A DNA stretch of 64,000 bases. Source: Chitinophaga pinensis. GTDB lineage: Bacteria; Bacteroidota; Bacteroidia; NS11-12g; UBA955. Both the position numbers and the translations under genes were made by a program. The notes below the pieces were generated by a model. The model searched no databases, was not told the origin of the DNA, and saw only the letters and a list, made by a program, of their open reading frames with translations. Position 1 is the stretch's first letter. Every line of letters begins with the position of its first letter. Shown in pieces: positions 29,996 through 41,600 of this stretch. The stretch covers positions 19,229 to 83,228 of the forward strand of contig CAMDAF010000008.1 in the NCBI GenBank assembly GCA_945888525.1, in the 5' to 3' direction.

Positions 29996-31465
29996 CTATT
30001 GGCCAAATATTTTTATTTTGGAAGCACGCATAATAGGCGATAAATATTGATCACCTTGCACTGTCGGTATTACAGAAGTATAATCTGCAACATAAGATTC
30101 GATTTCAGGCGATGATTTCAAAGGTCTTCTATAGCCAAAGGCTTTCGAGGCCAATAGCATTTCAATAGCCAATACCTGTTGCACATTTTGTATCACTTTA
30201 TAAAGCTTGGTCGCTGCATTGGCACCCATGCTCACATGGTCTTCTTGTCCGTTGCTGCTTACAATACTGTCAACACTTGCTGGGGTGCACAACTGTTTGT
30301 TTTGGCTCACAATCCCAGCAGCGGTATATTGGGCAATCATAAAACCACTTTCCAGCCCTGGGTTATCGGCTAAAAACGGCGGCAATCCGGACTCCCCAGA
30401 AATTAATTTATAAATCCGTCTTTCTGAAATGGATGCCAATTCAGCTAAGGCCATTGCGGCAAAATCTAAACTCAAAGCGAGGGTTTGTCCATGGAAATTA
30501 CCTCCGCTTATAACCATATCTTCATCTGGAAAAATATTAGGGTTGTCGGTTACTGCATTTAACTCATTCTCGAATATCCCGCTGGTGTATGCTAATGCAT
30601 CCATACTGGCGCCATGCACTTGTGGAATACATCTAAATGAATAAGGATCTTGAACCCTTGGCTTATCAGACTTAATCATTTCACTGTTGTCCAAAAGTGA
30701 CTTAATTTTTTCGGCAATGGCAATTTGACCATTTTGTTTTCTGATTCTGTGGGTATGTGGTAAAAAGGGCTCAATGCGGGCATTAAACGACTCTATGCTA
30801 CAAGCAGCAATCAAAGTGGAATGGTGTAAAATATTATCAGCTTGAATTTGACACCAAATGCCATAGGCCAACATAAATTGGGTACCATTAATCAAAGCCA
30901 ATCCCTCTTTTGGGCCTAAAGCCACAGGATTTAAATTATTGGCTTTTAAAACCGGCAAAGCATCTACAATCTGACCATTTTGCCATACTTCACCTTCTCC
31001 AATCAAAGGCAAACTCATGTGCGACAATGGGGCTAAATCGCCCGAAGCGCCTAATGAACCTTGTTGGTAAATAACAGGTAAAATATTTAAATTGTATAAA
31101 TCCAATAGCAATTGAACCGTTTCCAATTGCACGCCAGAGTAGCCGTATGACAAAGACTTTACCTTTAAAAGTAAAATCAATTTGACGATTTTCTCGGGCA
31201 CAAAATCACCTGTTCCACAGGCATGTGAGCGCAGCAAATTGTATTGAAGTTGTTGCAATTCACTGTGAGGAACTGTTGTGTTGCAAAGTGAGCCAAAACC
31301 AGTATTGATGCCGTATATCACCGCATCAGTTGAATCCATTTTGTTCTTAATGTAAGCAAATGACTTTAATATTGCCGCTTTACTGCCCTCTCCAATGCTG
31401 ATTTTTGCATTTGAATTGAGCGCTTTAGCAACCTGCTCAATGGTCTGTATATCTTCTATGAACAT
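29996..31465 (-). CDS. hutH: Histidine ammonia-lyase
   Basis: MIO motif QGSLGASGDLAPLSHMSLPLIG; YGINTGFGSLCNTTV; LLRSHACGTG (HAL-like SH rather than TAL-like HH). Confidence 0.9.
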   Translation of the reverse strand: MFIEDIQTIEQVAKALNSNAKISIGEGSKAAILKSFAYIKNKMDSTDAVIYGINTGFGSLCNTTVPHSELQQLQYNLLRSHACGTGDFVPEKIVKLILLLKVKSLSYGYSGVQLETVQLLLDLYNLNILPVIYQQGSLGASGDLAPLSHMSLPLIGEGEVWQNGQIVDALPVLKANNLNPVALGPKEGLALINGTQFMLAYGIWCQIQADNILHHSTLIAACSIESFNARIEPFLPHTHRIRKQNGQIAIAEKIKSLLDNSEMIKSDKPRVQDPYSFRCIPQVHGASMDALAYTSGIFENELNAVTDNPNIFPDEDMVISGGNFHGQTLALSLDFAAMALAELASISERRIYKLISGESGLPPFLADNPGLESGFMIAQYTAAGIVSQNKQLCTPASVDSIVSSNGQEDHVSMGANAATKLYKVIQNVQQVLAIEMLLASKAFGYRRPLKSSPEIESYVADYTSVIPTVQGDQYLSPIMRASKIKIFGQ

Positions 31466-31469
31466 TTAT

Positions 31470-33200
31470 CTATTTGATCACTTTAAAAATCCTATTCCAC
31501 CGCACTTTTACAAACTCATCTTCTTTGCGTTTACCAGGTTGAGACGGGTCTATTTCAGCGTGTTTGTATTGAATGCTAAAGAAAACAAATAAAGGCTTGC
31601 CTACAATGTGATTTTCTGGCACATAGCCCCAGAAACGCGAATCCAATGAATTGTCGCGGTTGTCACCCATCATCCAATAGTAGTCCATTTTAAACTGGTA
31701 TTCAACAATTGGTTTACCATCGATGTATGGCGTACTTCCTACCAATTCAAAACTGCTGTTGCCTTCATAGATCTTAATGGCGCGCTCATAAAAATAGAAG
31801 TTATTTTTATCGATTTTTATTTTATCACCGGCCTTAGGCAAATATATTGGACCATAAAAATCTTTGTTCCAAGGATAAATTGCCATGTTATCAGGGAAAA
31901 CATTGGTTAAAGGCGAAGTCAATTGGGTTTTAACCTTTATAGAATCGATTTTAGGAATTTCAGCATATTTACTAGGATTAAGATAATTCTCATCCATTAA
32001 CACATGCAGATATTTTAAGTCAGCAGATAGAGGTTCACTGTATGAGATTCCAAGTTTTTTAGTCTCTTCATAATTTAGTTTTTGGCCATCTTTCATTTTA
32101 ATAATGGCGTTAAACTCTACCACACCATCTGGAGAATAATAATTTCCTTTTGCCGGACAAACTTGCTGTCTCACCAAATCAACTTGAAAATCAGATTTGA
32201 TTTTTTCTAAATCTTCTAAATTCAAAGCCATACGGTAGGTGCGTTCGTTTAACAATAAGAAATCGTAAATATCGTATTCTTTGGTCAAGGTTTCAGCTGT
32301 TGGTACAGCCGACATTGGCTTGAAAGTTACATAGTAATTGTGCAACATTTTTGGCGGCGCATAGGCTTTTGTGCCGTTAATGAACAGGATACCATTTTTT
32401 AATTCCAATTTATCGCCTGGAAGACCAACACAACGCTTTACATAGTTTTGCATTTTATCTACAGGGCGCGGCGTTTGGTCATATTGATCCCAAGGCACAT
32501 TAAATACAATTGGGTCATTGCGTTTCACCGATTGGAAACCAGGCAAGCGCATATAGGGCAATTCGATTGCATCGGTATAGGCTTGGGCACCAAATAAATC
32601 TTGGTGTACCAAAGGAAAAGCAATTGGTGTAATTGGGAAACGAGGTCCGTAGTTCATTTTGCTTACAAATAAGAAATCGCCCACCAACATACTATCTTCC
32701 ATCGAAGCCGTTGGGATTTTATAAGGCTCCAATTGGAACACTCTTATTAGGTAAGCAACGACGAAGGCAAAAAACAAAGCATCAGCCCATTCTCTGGTGG
32801 TGCCGCGTTTTTCAGGAATATATTTTTTTCTAAATTCAGGCGTTCTTGAGGCGCCTAAAAAAACCACTTTTTTATCTAAAGCAATTTGATTGTAAAAATA
32901 GAATGGGAAAATTACCCCTAAGACCTGTTCCCAAAACTTAAATTTGCCATAGCTTTCCATTAGATCAATAACCAAAGAAAACCAGATAATGACATCTGCA
33001 GCGGGCAAAAGGGCCCAAATCATCCATGTTTTCGGTCTTCCGGTAATTTTTATCCAAGGCCAGTAGCAAATTATAGGGAAGAAGGCCATCCAAGCCAATT
33101 TGGAGTTTGCTTTTCTGAAGAGTAAGAACAAACCTATATGGGTTAAAACATACAATGGAATGTAAATCAGTAAAAATGTATTTAGGTTACTTGGGTTCAT
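31470..33200 (-). CDS. lepB: Signal peptidase I (enlarged Bacteroidetes form)
   Basis: PTASMEDSMLVGDFLFVSKMNYG; YVKRCVGLPGDKLEL; YWMMGDNRDNSLDSRFWGYVPENHIVGKP. Confidence 0.93.
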   Translation of the reverse strand: MNPSNLNTFLLIYIPLYVLTHIGLFLLFRKANSKLAWMAFFPIICYWPWIKITGRPKTWMIWALLPAADVIIWFSLVIDLMESYGKFKFWEQVLGVIFPFYFYNQIALDKKVVFLGASRTPEFRKKYIPEKRGTTREWADALFFAFVVAYLIRVFQLEPYKIPTASMEDSMLVGDFLFVSKMNYGPRFPITPIAFPLVHQDLFGAQAYTDAIELPYMRLPGFQSVKRNDPIVFNVPWDQYDQTPRPVDKMQNYVKRCVGLPGDKLELKNGILFINGTKAYAPPKMLHNYYVTFKPMSAVPTAETLTKEYDIYDFLLLNERTYRMALNLEDLEKIKSDFQVDLVRQQVCPAKGNYYSPDGVVEFNAIIKMKDGQKLNYEETKKLGISYSEPLSADLKYLHVLMDENYLNPSKYAEIPKIDSIKVKTQLTSPLTNVFPDNMAIYPWNKDFYGPIYLPKAGDKIKIDKNNFYFYERAIKIYEGNSSFELVGSTPYIDGKPIVEYQFKMDYYWMMGDNRDNSLDSRFWGYVPENHIVGKPLFVFFSIQYKHAEIDPSQPGKRKEDEFVKVRWNRIFKVIK

Positions 33201-33211
33201 TATTTTTTTTA

Positions 33212-33940
33212 TTAAAATCCGATGATGTCACTCATATTAAAAGTGCCTTTTTTATCTGAAAGCCATTCAGCGGCAACGACTGCACCTGTAGCAAATCCAG
33301 ATCGGTTGTGGGCGATGTGTTTAATTTCAATATCATCGATAGAAGAAGAATATTTAACTGTGTGGGTTCCAGGAACATCGTCGGTGCGTATTGACTTAAT
33401 AGACAAATCGGCAGCAGAAGTCATTTCTGTATCGAGTTTCCAATTTATCTTGCGGCGCAATTCAGACAGTATACCCTCGGCAATGGTTATGGCCGTTCCA
33501 CTGGGTGCATCTAGTTTTTGGGTATGGTGAATTTCTTCGATTTCAACATTGTACTCTGGTAAATTTTCCATGGCTTGAGCCAAAATTCTATTGACATGAA
33601 AAAACAAATTGACACCAATGCTAAAATTCGAAGCGGTCAAAAGGGCTTGTTTATCCCTCAAACAAATTGATTTTATTTCATCCAACTTTTCATACCAACC
33701 TGTTGTTCCGACAACCACAGGTATATTGAGTGCAAAACATTTCTTAATATTTTCTATGGCTGAATCTGGTTTGGTAAATTCTATAGCCACGTCTGCCTTT
33801 GAAATTGCTTTCCAATCTTTGGCAATGGATTCATGGTTTAGTTTACACACCACCTCATGACCACGCAAGACCGCAATCTGTTCAATCATTTTACCCATTT
33901 TCCCGTAGCCTATTAATGCAATCTTAAGCTTTTTTGCCAT
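33212..33940 (-). CDS. dapB: 4-hydroxy-tetrahydrodipicolinate reductase
   Basis: KIALIGYGKMGKMIEQ; VVGTTGWY; EEIHHTQKLDAPSGTAITIAEGI. Confidence 0.95.
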   Translation of the reverse strand: MAKKLKIALIGYGKMGKMIEQIAVLRGHEVVCKLNHESIAKDWKAISKADVAIEFTKPDSAIENIKKCFALNIPVVVGTTGWYEKLDEIKSICLRDKQALLTASNFSIGVNLFFHVNRILAQAMENLPEYNVEIEEIHHTQKLDAPSGTAITIAEGILSELRRKINWKLDTEMTSAADLSIKSIRTDDVPGTHTVKYSSSIDDIEIKHIAHNRSGFATGAVVAAEWLSDKKGTFNMSDIIGF

Positions 33941-34038
33941 ACTACTGCAAACTTACATGATTTTCCGATTACAAAAAACACACAATTAAGACTATAGACC
34001 AATCCAATTAAATTGTCGACGTTAAAATATGAAACTTA

Positions 34039-34060
34039 AAAAGGTCCAATAAGACCTTTT
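34039..34060. repeat. Short hairpin upstream of clpB
   Basis: AAAAGGTC caataa GACCTTTT. Confidence 0.45.
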
Positions 34061-34269
34061 GGGAAACTTGCTTAATCAATCATTTAGTTTCGCTAAAAGG
34101 GCAATTGCATGCTAATGGACAGTTTATCGACTTTTATGACAAAACAGGCAGCTAAAGAACCCAATTAAATAATAAATCGATGCATAAGCGTCAAAAAGAC
34201 AGTAAATTAGACATTTTTACATGCTCTAAGCAATTGGAAAACATTTTGAATAAACATGAACAAGAACCT

Positions 34270-36870
34270 ATGAATATTAATAAATTCACAATCAAAGCTC
34301 AAGCTTGTATTCAAAGTGCCCAACAAAGTGCATTTGAATCGCAAAACCCAAGTATAGAAAATGCCCATATTTTAAAAGGTATTTTTGAAAACGATGAAGA
34401 AATTATATCGTTTGTGTTTAGCAAAATTGGGGCTAACCTTCAAAGGGTTATTCAAGCAAATGATGCCATCATCAATGGCTTCCCGAAAATAACTTCAGGA
34501 AATCCTTCTCTTAACCTCTCTAATGTTGCCAACAACACACTTATGCAAGCCGAAAAACTCATGAAGGAAATGGGTGATGAATATGTGTCTGTTGAACATC
34601 TTCTGCTTGCACTTATTCAAAACAATGATGCGGTTGGTAACTTAATGAAAGACGCTGGCGTTAAATCCAATGATGCTAAAAAAGCCATACAAGAACTAAG
34701 AGGCGATTCTAAAGTGCAATCGCAATCTGGAGGGGAGCAATACAATGCACTGAAGAAATACGGACTCAACCTCAATGAAATGGCTGCCAAAGGCAAATTG
34801 GATCCAGTTATTGGAAGAGACGAGGAAATAAGAAGGGTTCTTCAAATTCTTAGCCGTAGAACCAAAAACAATCCTGTTCTAATTGGAGAACCCGGCGTTG
34901 GCAAAACAGCAATAGCTGAAGGCTTAGCAAGACGTATCGTACAAGGCGATGTGCCTGAAAACTTGAAATCAAAAACAATATTCTCTTTAGACATGGGCGC
35001 CCTAATAGCCGGTGCTAAATACAAAGGGGAATTTGAGGAAAGGCTCAAAGCCGTTGTTAATGAAGTCATCAAAAGCAATGGTGAAATTGTCTTATTTATT
35101 GATGAAATTCACACCCTTGTTGGTGCCGGAAAAAGCGAAGGCGCTATGGATGCAGCAAATATTTTAAAACCTGCCTTGGCCAGAGGTGAACTTAAAGCCA
35201 TAGGTGCCACCACACTTGCTGAATACCAAAAATATATTGAAAATGACAAAGCACTTGAAAGACGTTTTCAAAAAGTAATGGTTGAAGAACCTGATATCCA
35301 AGATGCAATCTCAATTTTACGCGGACTCAAAGAACGCTATGAAATGCACCACAAAGTGCGCATTAAAGACGAGGCCATCATAAATGCTGTTGAGCTTTCT
35401 AGCCGTTACATCAGCGACCGTTTTTTACCAGACAAAGCCATAGACTTATTGGATGAGGCGGCTGCAAAACTGAGAATAGAAATCGATTCATTACCAGAGG
35501 AGCTGGATGAAATGAACCGTAAAATCATGCAACTTGAAATTGAGCGTGAGGCCATTAAAAAAGAAAACGATGCAAGTAAGTTGGACAAACTCAAGCAGGA
35601 GCTTGCCAATTTATCGAAAACAAGAAATACAATTAGTGCCCGATGGAGAAGTGAAAAAGAAGTTGTTGAGCAAATACAAGCGGCTAAAGCAGACATTGAC
35701 AATTTTAAAAATGAAGCCGACCAAGCGGAGCGGAATGGCGATTTTGGAAAAGTTGCAGAGCTTCGATACGGAAAAATCAAAGAGGTTGAAGCCAAGGTAA
35801 TCGAGCTGCAGAAAAAACTTATCGAAGTGCAGGGCGACAAGCCAATGGTTAAAGAGGAAGTGGACGCTGAGGACATCGCTGAGGTGGTTAGCAAATGGAC
35901 TGGAATCCCTGTAAACCGCATGCTGCAAAGTGAACGCGAAAAGCTCATTCATTTGGAACCCGAATTACATAAGCGTGTGGTTGGCCAAGATGAAGCAATT
36001 GCCGCAATATCTGATGCAGTGAGAAGAAGCAGGGCTGGATTGCAAGACCCCAAAAGACCAATTGGCTCTTTTATATTCTTAGGAACTACTGGTGTTGGCA
36101 AAACAGAATTGGCAAAAGCCCTAGCCGCTTTCCTCTTCAATGATGAAAACGCTTTGGTGAGAATAGACATGAGTGAATACCAAGAAAAACATACAGTCAG
36201 TCGATTAATTGGAGCACCTCCAGGATACGTTGGTTACGATGAAGGTGGTCAATTAACAGAAGCCGTTAGACGCAGACCCTATTCAGTTATCCTATTGGAT
36301 GAAATAGAAAAAGCACATCCTGATGTTTTCAATTTACTTCTTCAGGTATTAGACGATGGCCGTTTAACTGACAACAAAGGTAGAACAGCCAACTTCAAAA
36401 ATACCATTGTGATAATGACCAGCAACATTGGTTCACAAATTATTCAAGACAATTTTGAAGACCTCAACGACGAAAACAAAGAAGCTGTTCTTGCAAAAAC
36501 AAAAAGCGAAGTTTACACCGTGCTTAAAAACACGATTAGACCTGAATTTTTGAACCGCATCGATGAAGTAATCATGTTTGAGCCATTGAGCAGAGAAAAC
36601 ATCCATGAAATTGTAAAAATCCAAATGAATGGAATGATCAAACAACTTGAAGACGCAGGCTTTAAACTTGAAATCACTGATGAAGCGGTCGATTGGTTGG
36701 CTCAATTGGGTTACGACCCACAATTTGGGGCTAGACCATTAAAACGGGTGCTTCAGAAAAAGGTATTAAACGAACTATCCAAACAAATATTGGGTGGTGA
36801 AATCAACAAAGAAAATACCATAATAGTGGATGCCATTGAAAATCAAATTGTTTTTAGAGAAGGCAAGTAA
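34270..36870 (+). CDS. clpB: ATP-dependent chaperone ClpB
   Basis: [18 protein letters not shown]; two Walker A motifs ([30 protein letters not shown]); M-domain coiled coil. ATG 34270 preferred over 34180. Confidence 0.96.
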   Translation: MNINKFTIKAQACIQSAQQSAFESQNPSIENAHILKGIFENDEEIISFVFSKIGANLQRVIQANDAIINGFPKITSGNPSLNLSNVANNTLMQAEKLMKEMGDEYVSVEHLLLALIQNNDAVGNLMKDAGVKSNDAKKAIQELRGDSKVQSQSGGEQYNALKKYGLNLNEMAAKGKLDPVIGRDEEIRRVLQILSRRTKNNPVLIGEPGVGKTAIAEGLARRIVQGDVPENLKSKTIFSLDMGALIAGAKYKGEFEERLKAVVNEVIKSNGEIVLFIDEIHTLVGAGKSEGAMDAANILKPALARGELKAIGATTLAEYQKYIENDKALERRFQKVMVEEPDIQDAISILRGLKERYEMHHKVRIKDEAIINAVELSSRYISDRFLPDKAIDLLDEAAAKLRIEIDSLPEELDEMNRKIMQLEIEREAIKKENDASKLDKLKQELANLSKTRNTISARWRSEKEVVEQIQAAKADIDNFKNEADQAERNGDFGKVAELRYGKIKEVEAKVIELQKKLIEVQGDKPMVKEEVDAEDIAEVVSKWTGIPVNRMLQSEREKLIHLEPELHKRVVGQDEAIAAISDAVRRSRAGLQDPKRPIGSFIFLGTTGVGKTELAKALAAFLFNDENALVRIDMSEYQEKHTVSRLIGAPPGYVGYDEGGQLTEAVRRRPYSVILLDEIEKAHPDVFNLLLQVLDDGRLTDNKGRTANFKNTIVIMTSNIGSQIIQDNFEDLNDENKEAVLAKTKSEVYTVLKNTIRPEFLNRIDEVIMFEPLSRENIHEIVKIQMNGMIKQLEDAGFKLEITDEAVDWLAQLGYDPQFGARPLKRVLQKKVLNELSKQILGGEINKENTIIVDAIENQIVFREGK

Positions 36871-36884
36871 AAGTTCGCATTCAT

Positions 36885-36916
36885 AAAAAAGGGATTAGCA
36901 TGCTAATCCCTTTTTT
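36885..36916. terminator. Bidirectional terminator after clpB
   Basis: AAAAAAGGGATTAGCATGCTAATCCCTTTTTT, perfect palindrome. Confidence 0.85.
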
Positions 36917-36926
36917 ATTTCAATTC

Positions 36927-38483
36927 TTATTGAATCAGTATTTTCTTAACGCTCGTTTTATCCCCTGATTTCAAATGAATAAAATAGATTCCTTTTGACC
37001 AAGCCTCGGTGTCTATTGTTTTAACATCATTACCATTTAGTATTGTTTGTCCCATTGCATCATACACTTGAATGGTATAAGCCTCAAGATTAGATAAATT
37101 TATTGTTTTGTTGCTCGGATTTGGATACACCAAGAATTCGCTTTCTTGTGCACTCTCTATTGATGATTTATCATTAGACACACAATTTAAATGGTGAATG
37201 CCGTGGTCCAAATCTTCGACAACAATATTCTCATCTCCATTTTGGTACAACAAAAAGGAAAAATAAAAAAGCATCATTTCGTCGGTTGTTGCCTCTCCTA
37301 CTGAAACATCTTTTGGTGGGGTATTGGGATTGTGGGGATTGTTTGTTGTATTGTCGTAAACACCTTCCCCAATGAGCTTTGTGCCTACTGGTATCTTAAT
37401 CGGCTTTTTGAAATTATAAAAACCTTGCCAATGGAAATCCCATTCAGGAATATCAATTATAGGAATGGTATCACCTGCTAAAGTAATTCCATATGATTTC
37501 AAACTCTTGCACAACAAATGTGCATGAGGACCTACACTTATAATGGTGACATTGGCAGGGGCAATAAACTCTTCCCTAAATGCCTTAACGGTATTTTTAG
37601 GAATAAACAAAGGTCCATTAACCATATTTGAATTGTGGTTTAAAACCGCTGCATCGTTAATATTCCTGACGTTATTTGAGGTGAATACAAAATTAAATTT
37701 ACTGGAGTCCACCTGCCCAGAAGCATACTCAGGGTAATGAATTTGAACCACTATTTTGGCATTTGAAGGCAAACGCTTCCCCATACCATTGGGCACAAAA
37801 ATCGGACTTGAGCCCGGCACCCAAGTACCCAATAAAACGGCACTATTTACACCGATACCCCCGGCTGAGGTATATCCAGGGTTGGGATCTGCCGCATCAA
37901 GAATACTGCTGTTTCCAGTGGTATCATAAAAAACCTGGGCATGGTGAACAATGTTTCTATTTCCAGGTACAATTTCAATCCTAGTAATAAATTTTTGAAC
38001 ATTCAAACCCGTTGGCAACACAAAGCAACGGTACAAATCTTCGGTAATATTCGGAATGGTATAAGTAGGGATTTTGAGTTTTAAATCGGGGAAGGGGATT
38101 TGCAAAGAGGTGTTATAAACCGGCGGAGCAGGTGCATTGGCACTATTGCCTTCTAGCGAGCCATTGTTTACCCATTTTACGATTGTTGAGATTTCTTGAT
38201 CAGTTAAACTTCTGTCGTGGGCAAACTTTCTGTAGGCATTGTTTACTGGCCATGGTGGCATTTCTTTGCTTTTTACTTTATACTGAATTGAAGATGCATG
38301 GCTAAGAGCATCAGAATAAGTCAGCAAAGAAAAAGGACCTGAACCATTTGGATTGTGACAGCTGGTGCAATGCGAATAAACAATACAAGCAACATCATCA
38401 GACCAAGTGGGGTTTTGTGCTTTTAAACCCAATAAAACAAATAAAGAAAATACAGTGAATAGGTGTTTCATAAAAATATTCAA
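36927..38483 (-). CDS. T9SS-sorted cytochrome c-like / copper type II monooxygenase-like protein
   Basis: CIVYSHCTSCHNPNGSGPFSLLTY (haem CxxCH); HHAQVF, VQIHYPE, VGPHAHLLCKS (Cu-monooxygenase-like His motifs); C-terminal LVYPNPSNKTINLS...GIYFIHLKSGDKTSVKKILIQ (T9SS type A). Confidence 0.82.
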   Translation of the reverse strand: MNIFMKHLFTVFSLFVLLGLKAQNPTWSDDVACIVYSHCTSCHNPNGSGPFSLLTYSDALSHASSIQYKVKSKEMPPWPVNNAYRKFAHDRSLTDQEISTIVKWVNNGSLEGNSANAPAPPVYNTSLQIPFPDLKLKIPTYTIPNITEDLYRCFVLPTGLNVQKFITRIEIVPGNRNIVHHAQVFYDTTGNSSILDAADPNPGYTSAGGIGVNSAVLLGTWVPGSSPIFVPNGMGKRLPSNAKIVVQIHYPEYASGQVDSSKFNFVFTSNNVRNINDAAVLNHNSNMVNGPLFIPKNTVKAFREEFIAPANVTIISVGPHAHLLCKSLKSYGITLAGDTIPIIDIPEWDFHWQGFYNFKKPIKIPVGTKLIGEGVYDNTTNNPHNPNTPPKDVSVGEATTDEMMLFYFSFLLYQNGDENIVVEDLDHGIHHLNCVSNDKSSIESAQESEFLVYPNPSNKTINLSNLEAYTIQVYDAMGQTILNGNDVKTIDTEAWSKGIYFIHLKSGDKTSVKKILIQ

Positions 38484-38614
38484 TTAAATGCAATTTAAAA
38501 TTTTCTCCTTTCTTATTAATATTTTTTTTTCAACAAACCTTATTTTTTGTAATAAAATCATGTTTTAAAACCATTTTAATAGAAAATAAATTAAATGCTA
38601 GAAATTTACATTTA

Positions 38615-38642
38615 TTGAACTGTGATTTTTTTACTAAATTTG
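38615..38642 (+). promoter_or_regulatory. Predicted -33/-7 promoter for the giant PKD protein
   Basis: TTG (38615-38617) - 17 nt - TAAATTTG (38635-38642); ATG at 38660. Confidence 0.6.
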
Positions 38643-38659
38643 TATCAATTAAAAAACAC

Positions 38660-41600
38660 ATGAAGTATTTTACAAAACTCCTTAGTAAATCCATTTTTGT
38701 CTTTTTGCTTTTTAGCAGCTCAGCCTTAATGGGTGCATGCGTGGTTAGCGGGCCTATCGATGTCTGTGAAAACCAAACTTACACATACAGCACACCTTCT
38801 AATCCGGGTGAGACCTATGTTTGGAATGCCACAGGTGGCGGAACCATTTTGGGTAGTGGAAATTCAATTTCTGTAGCTTGGACCAATACTGGAACGGGCG
38901 CTGTAACTTTGGCAGTCAAAAACAACTTAAATGTTGTAATCTGTACCTTTGCCATAAATGTAACGATACACGGCAAACCCAACCCCGTAATTACACCCTC
39001 ATTCCTCTCTGGCTGCGGCGGACGGAAAGACGTCAGTGGACAAAGTGATAAAGCTGGTTGCTTAGTGGCTTGCGATTCAACACCAATAGCCTACACAACG
39101 CCATTTCATGCTGGCAGCACGTATACTTGGACTGTTGTTGGTTCTGCCAATTATTCAAACAGCAGCAATACCCTTAATGTTTATTGGACTGGTGTTGGCA
39201 CAGGTTCTATTAAAGTTATTGAAACCAATGTTTGGGGCTGTTCTAAAGAAACGGAAATTTGTATTGAAATAGTAGGAAAACCCAAAGCTGCTTTTTACAC
39301 ACTTCCAGGATTAACAGGCGGAGTTGTTAACGCTTGCTTGGGTCAAACCATTCAGTTTATCGACCAATCATCGCCGGGCTTTGGCTCTCCCATCAATTCA
39401 TGGTCGTGGTACTTCGGCGATGGAGGTAACGCATTTTACAATGCACCTGGCAACGGCAATACTTCACATGCGTATAGCTCGCCTGGCACCTACAATGTTA
39501 TGTTGGTAGTAGAAAACCAATGTAAATGTAAAGACACTGCTTATGTTACTGTCGTGGTAGCCAATACCGTAGGCCCGAAAATATTTTGTATTAGCACGGT
39601 TTGCCCCGATGCTACAGTTACTTATTCGACAGATGCCCAAGCTTGCAACAACTATTTATGGACCGTTACCAACGGCCTAATTATTGGTTCCAATACCGAT
39701 TCAATTGTTACCGTTCAATGGGGCAGTGTTGGACCAGGCTCTATTACCTTAAGTGTTAATTGCCCCGGATTTTGCAATGCACCAACAACGGTATTTGTCC
39801 CTATCATAACGCCAAATGCGACCATTAATGGACCATCGCAAGTGTGTCTAGGTTCTTGCTATACCTACCATATCAGTTGCGACATCCCTATCGACAGCAT
39901 TCAATGGCATTTCCCTGCAGGTGTAACAGTAAATATGGATTCAGTTAATGTCCATGAAGTTGAAGTTTGTTTTTACACCAATGTAACTGGAATTATAACA
40001 GCAGACTACTGGCACAACACGCCTGGTAGTGTTCCTCCGCTAAATTGCGGTGGCAGCTCGAGCATTCCGGTGTCTGTAAAACCTCAAATGTTTATGGTTG
40101 GACCATCTCAAATATGCGCCAACCAAACCTACAATTACAACATTTCACCTAGTCCAACGGGATCTATTTACTGGACCATTACCAACATGAGTGGCAATGC
40201 GGTGTATACCTCTAGCACCATTACTGGTCCTTCTCCATTCACTGGAACATGGACTTGGGGACCGGGACAATTTATTGTCACCGCCAATGATGTGTCTGGC
40301 AATTATTGCAATGGACCGCTTAAAAAATATTTAACGGTTAATCCAATTCCTCCCATTATTGATTCATTGTATGGACCAAGCCCTATTTGCCCAAACAATT
40401 CATACGCTTACTTTTCAATCCCTACTTCTTCTAATTATTTTGTAGGATGGCAAGTGAGCAATGGCAGTCCTAGCACTGGCATAGGAAATACACTGAGCAT
40501 TACTTGGGGACCAAGTGGACCATACAACATCAATGCCTTCCAAATTGATCCTGTTACCGGTTGCAAATCGGCTGCCGTTTCAATGTCTGTACTGAGTGCC
40601 TTACCACTAACTCCAACACCTATTTTTGGAAACGACACGGTTTGTGCCAATGGCATTGAATCTTATAGCACCACCGCGCCGGGCGACGATTATGTATGGA
40701 GCATTAACCCTTCCATAGCAGGAAGTGTGGCAACAGGACAACATTCTGCCAACGTCAATGTTCAATGGAACAATTACAATGGCAATGCCTATTTGGTGGT
40801 TCAAAGAAAAATTTGTGGTTCTTCTAGAAAGGACTCAATTTTAATTCTTGTTAAAGGCCCAGCCATTCCAACAATAACAAGCCCTTCAGGTTTGTGTCAA
40901 GGCTTAACCCTAGCAGCTTTTAGCTCTACAGCGAGCACCTATTTATGGGATTTTGGTGATGGCGGAACATCAACAAGCAATCCAGGCACACACGTATACA
41001 ACAGCCCTGGAAACTACACAATCAAATTAACTGTAACATACGGCAGTACTTGTCCAGGAACTGCAATAAGAACCAAAACTATCTCTATTTGGCCAAAACC
41101 GAACATCAATATCTCAACACCAGACCCTAATTTATATTGTAACCCGCCTATTTCGACGACAATGACCATTGCAGCTCCTCCATCGGGCATTAGCTTCCAA
41201 TGGTATAACCCATCTTCAATCCCTTTAGCAACTAATACTTCTTACACAGCAACAACAACAGGCAATTTCTTTGTTGTGGGCATCAATAGTTTTGGTTGCA
41301 AAGACACCAGCAACTTCATTCCAATATCCACAGGAAATTGCCCGAGCTCTTGTAAAGCAGCACCTTATACTTTGACTTGGAATAAGTATAGAAAAGGTTG
41401 CAATACTGACAGTTTCAAAGCCATTGTCTCTGCAGGGGTTATCAATTTAAGTTGGAATTTCGACGACCCATACAACCCTAGTTCTGGCAGTGGAACACCT
41501 GTGATGCATACGTTTATCGAGCCTGGTTACTACAGAGTTAAATTATGCGCAGACGTTCCAAATGCAAACGGAACGGGCTATTGCAATGTGTGCATGTATA

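Noticed and set aside
29996-31465. hutH as a tyrosine ammonia-lyase of an aryl-polyene/flexirubin cluster
   Set aside because: Selectivity region reads RSHACGTG (HAL-like) and no pigment biosynthesis genes are nearby.
35406-35948. 180-aa - strand ORF
   Set aside because: Antisense to the clpB coiled-coil region; Ser/Leu-rich translation typical of shadow ORFs.
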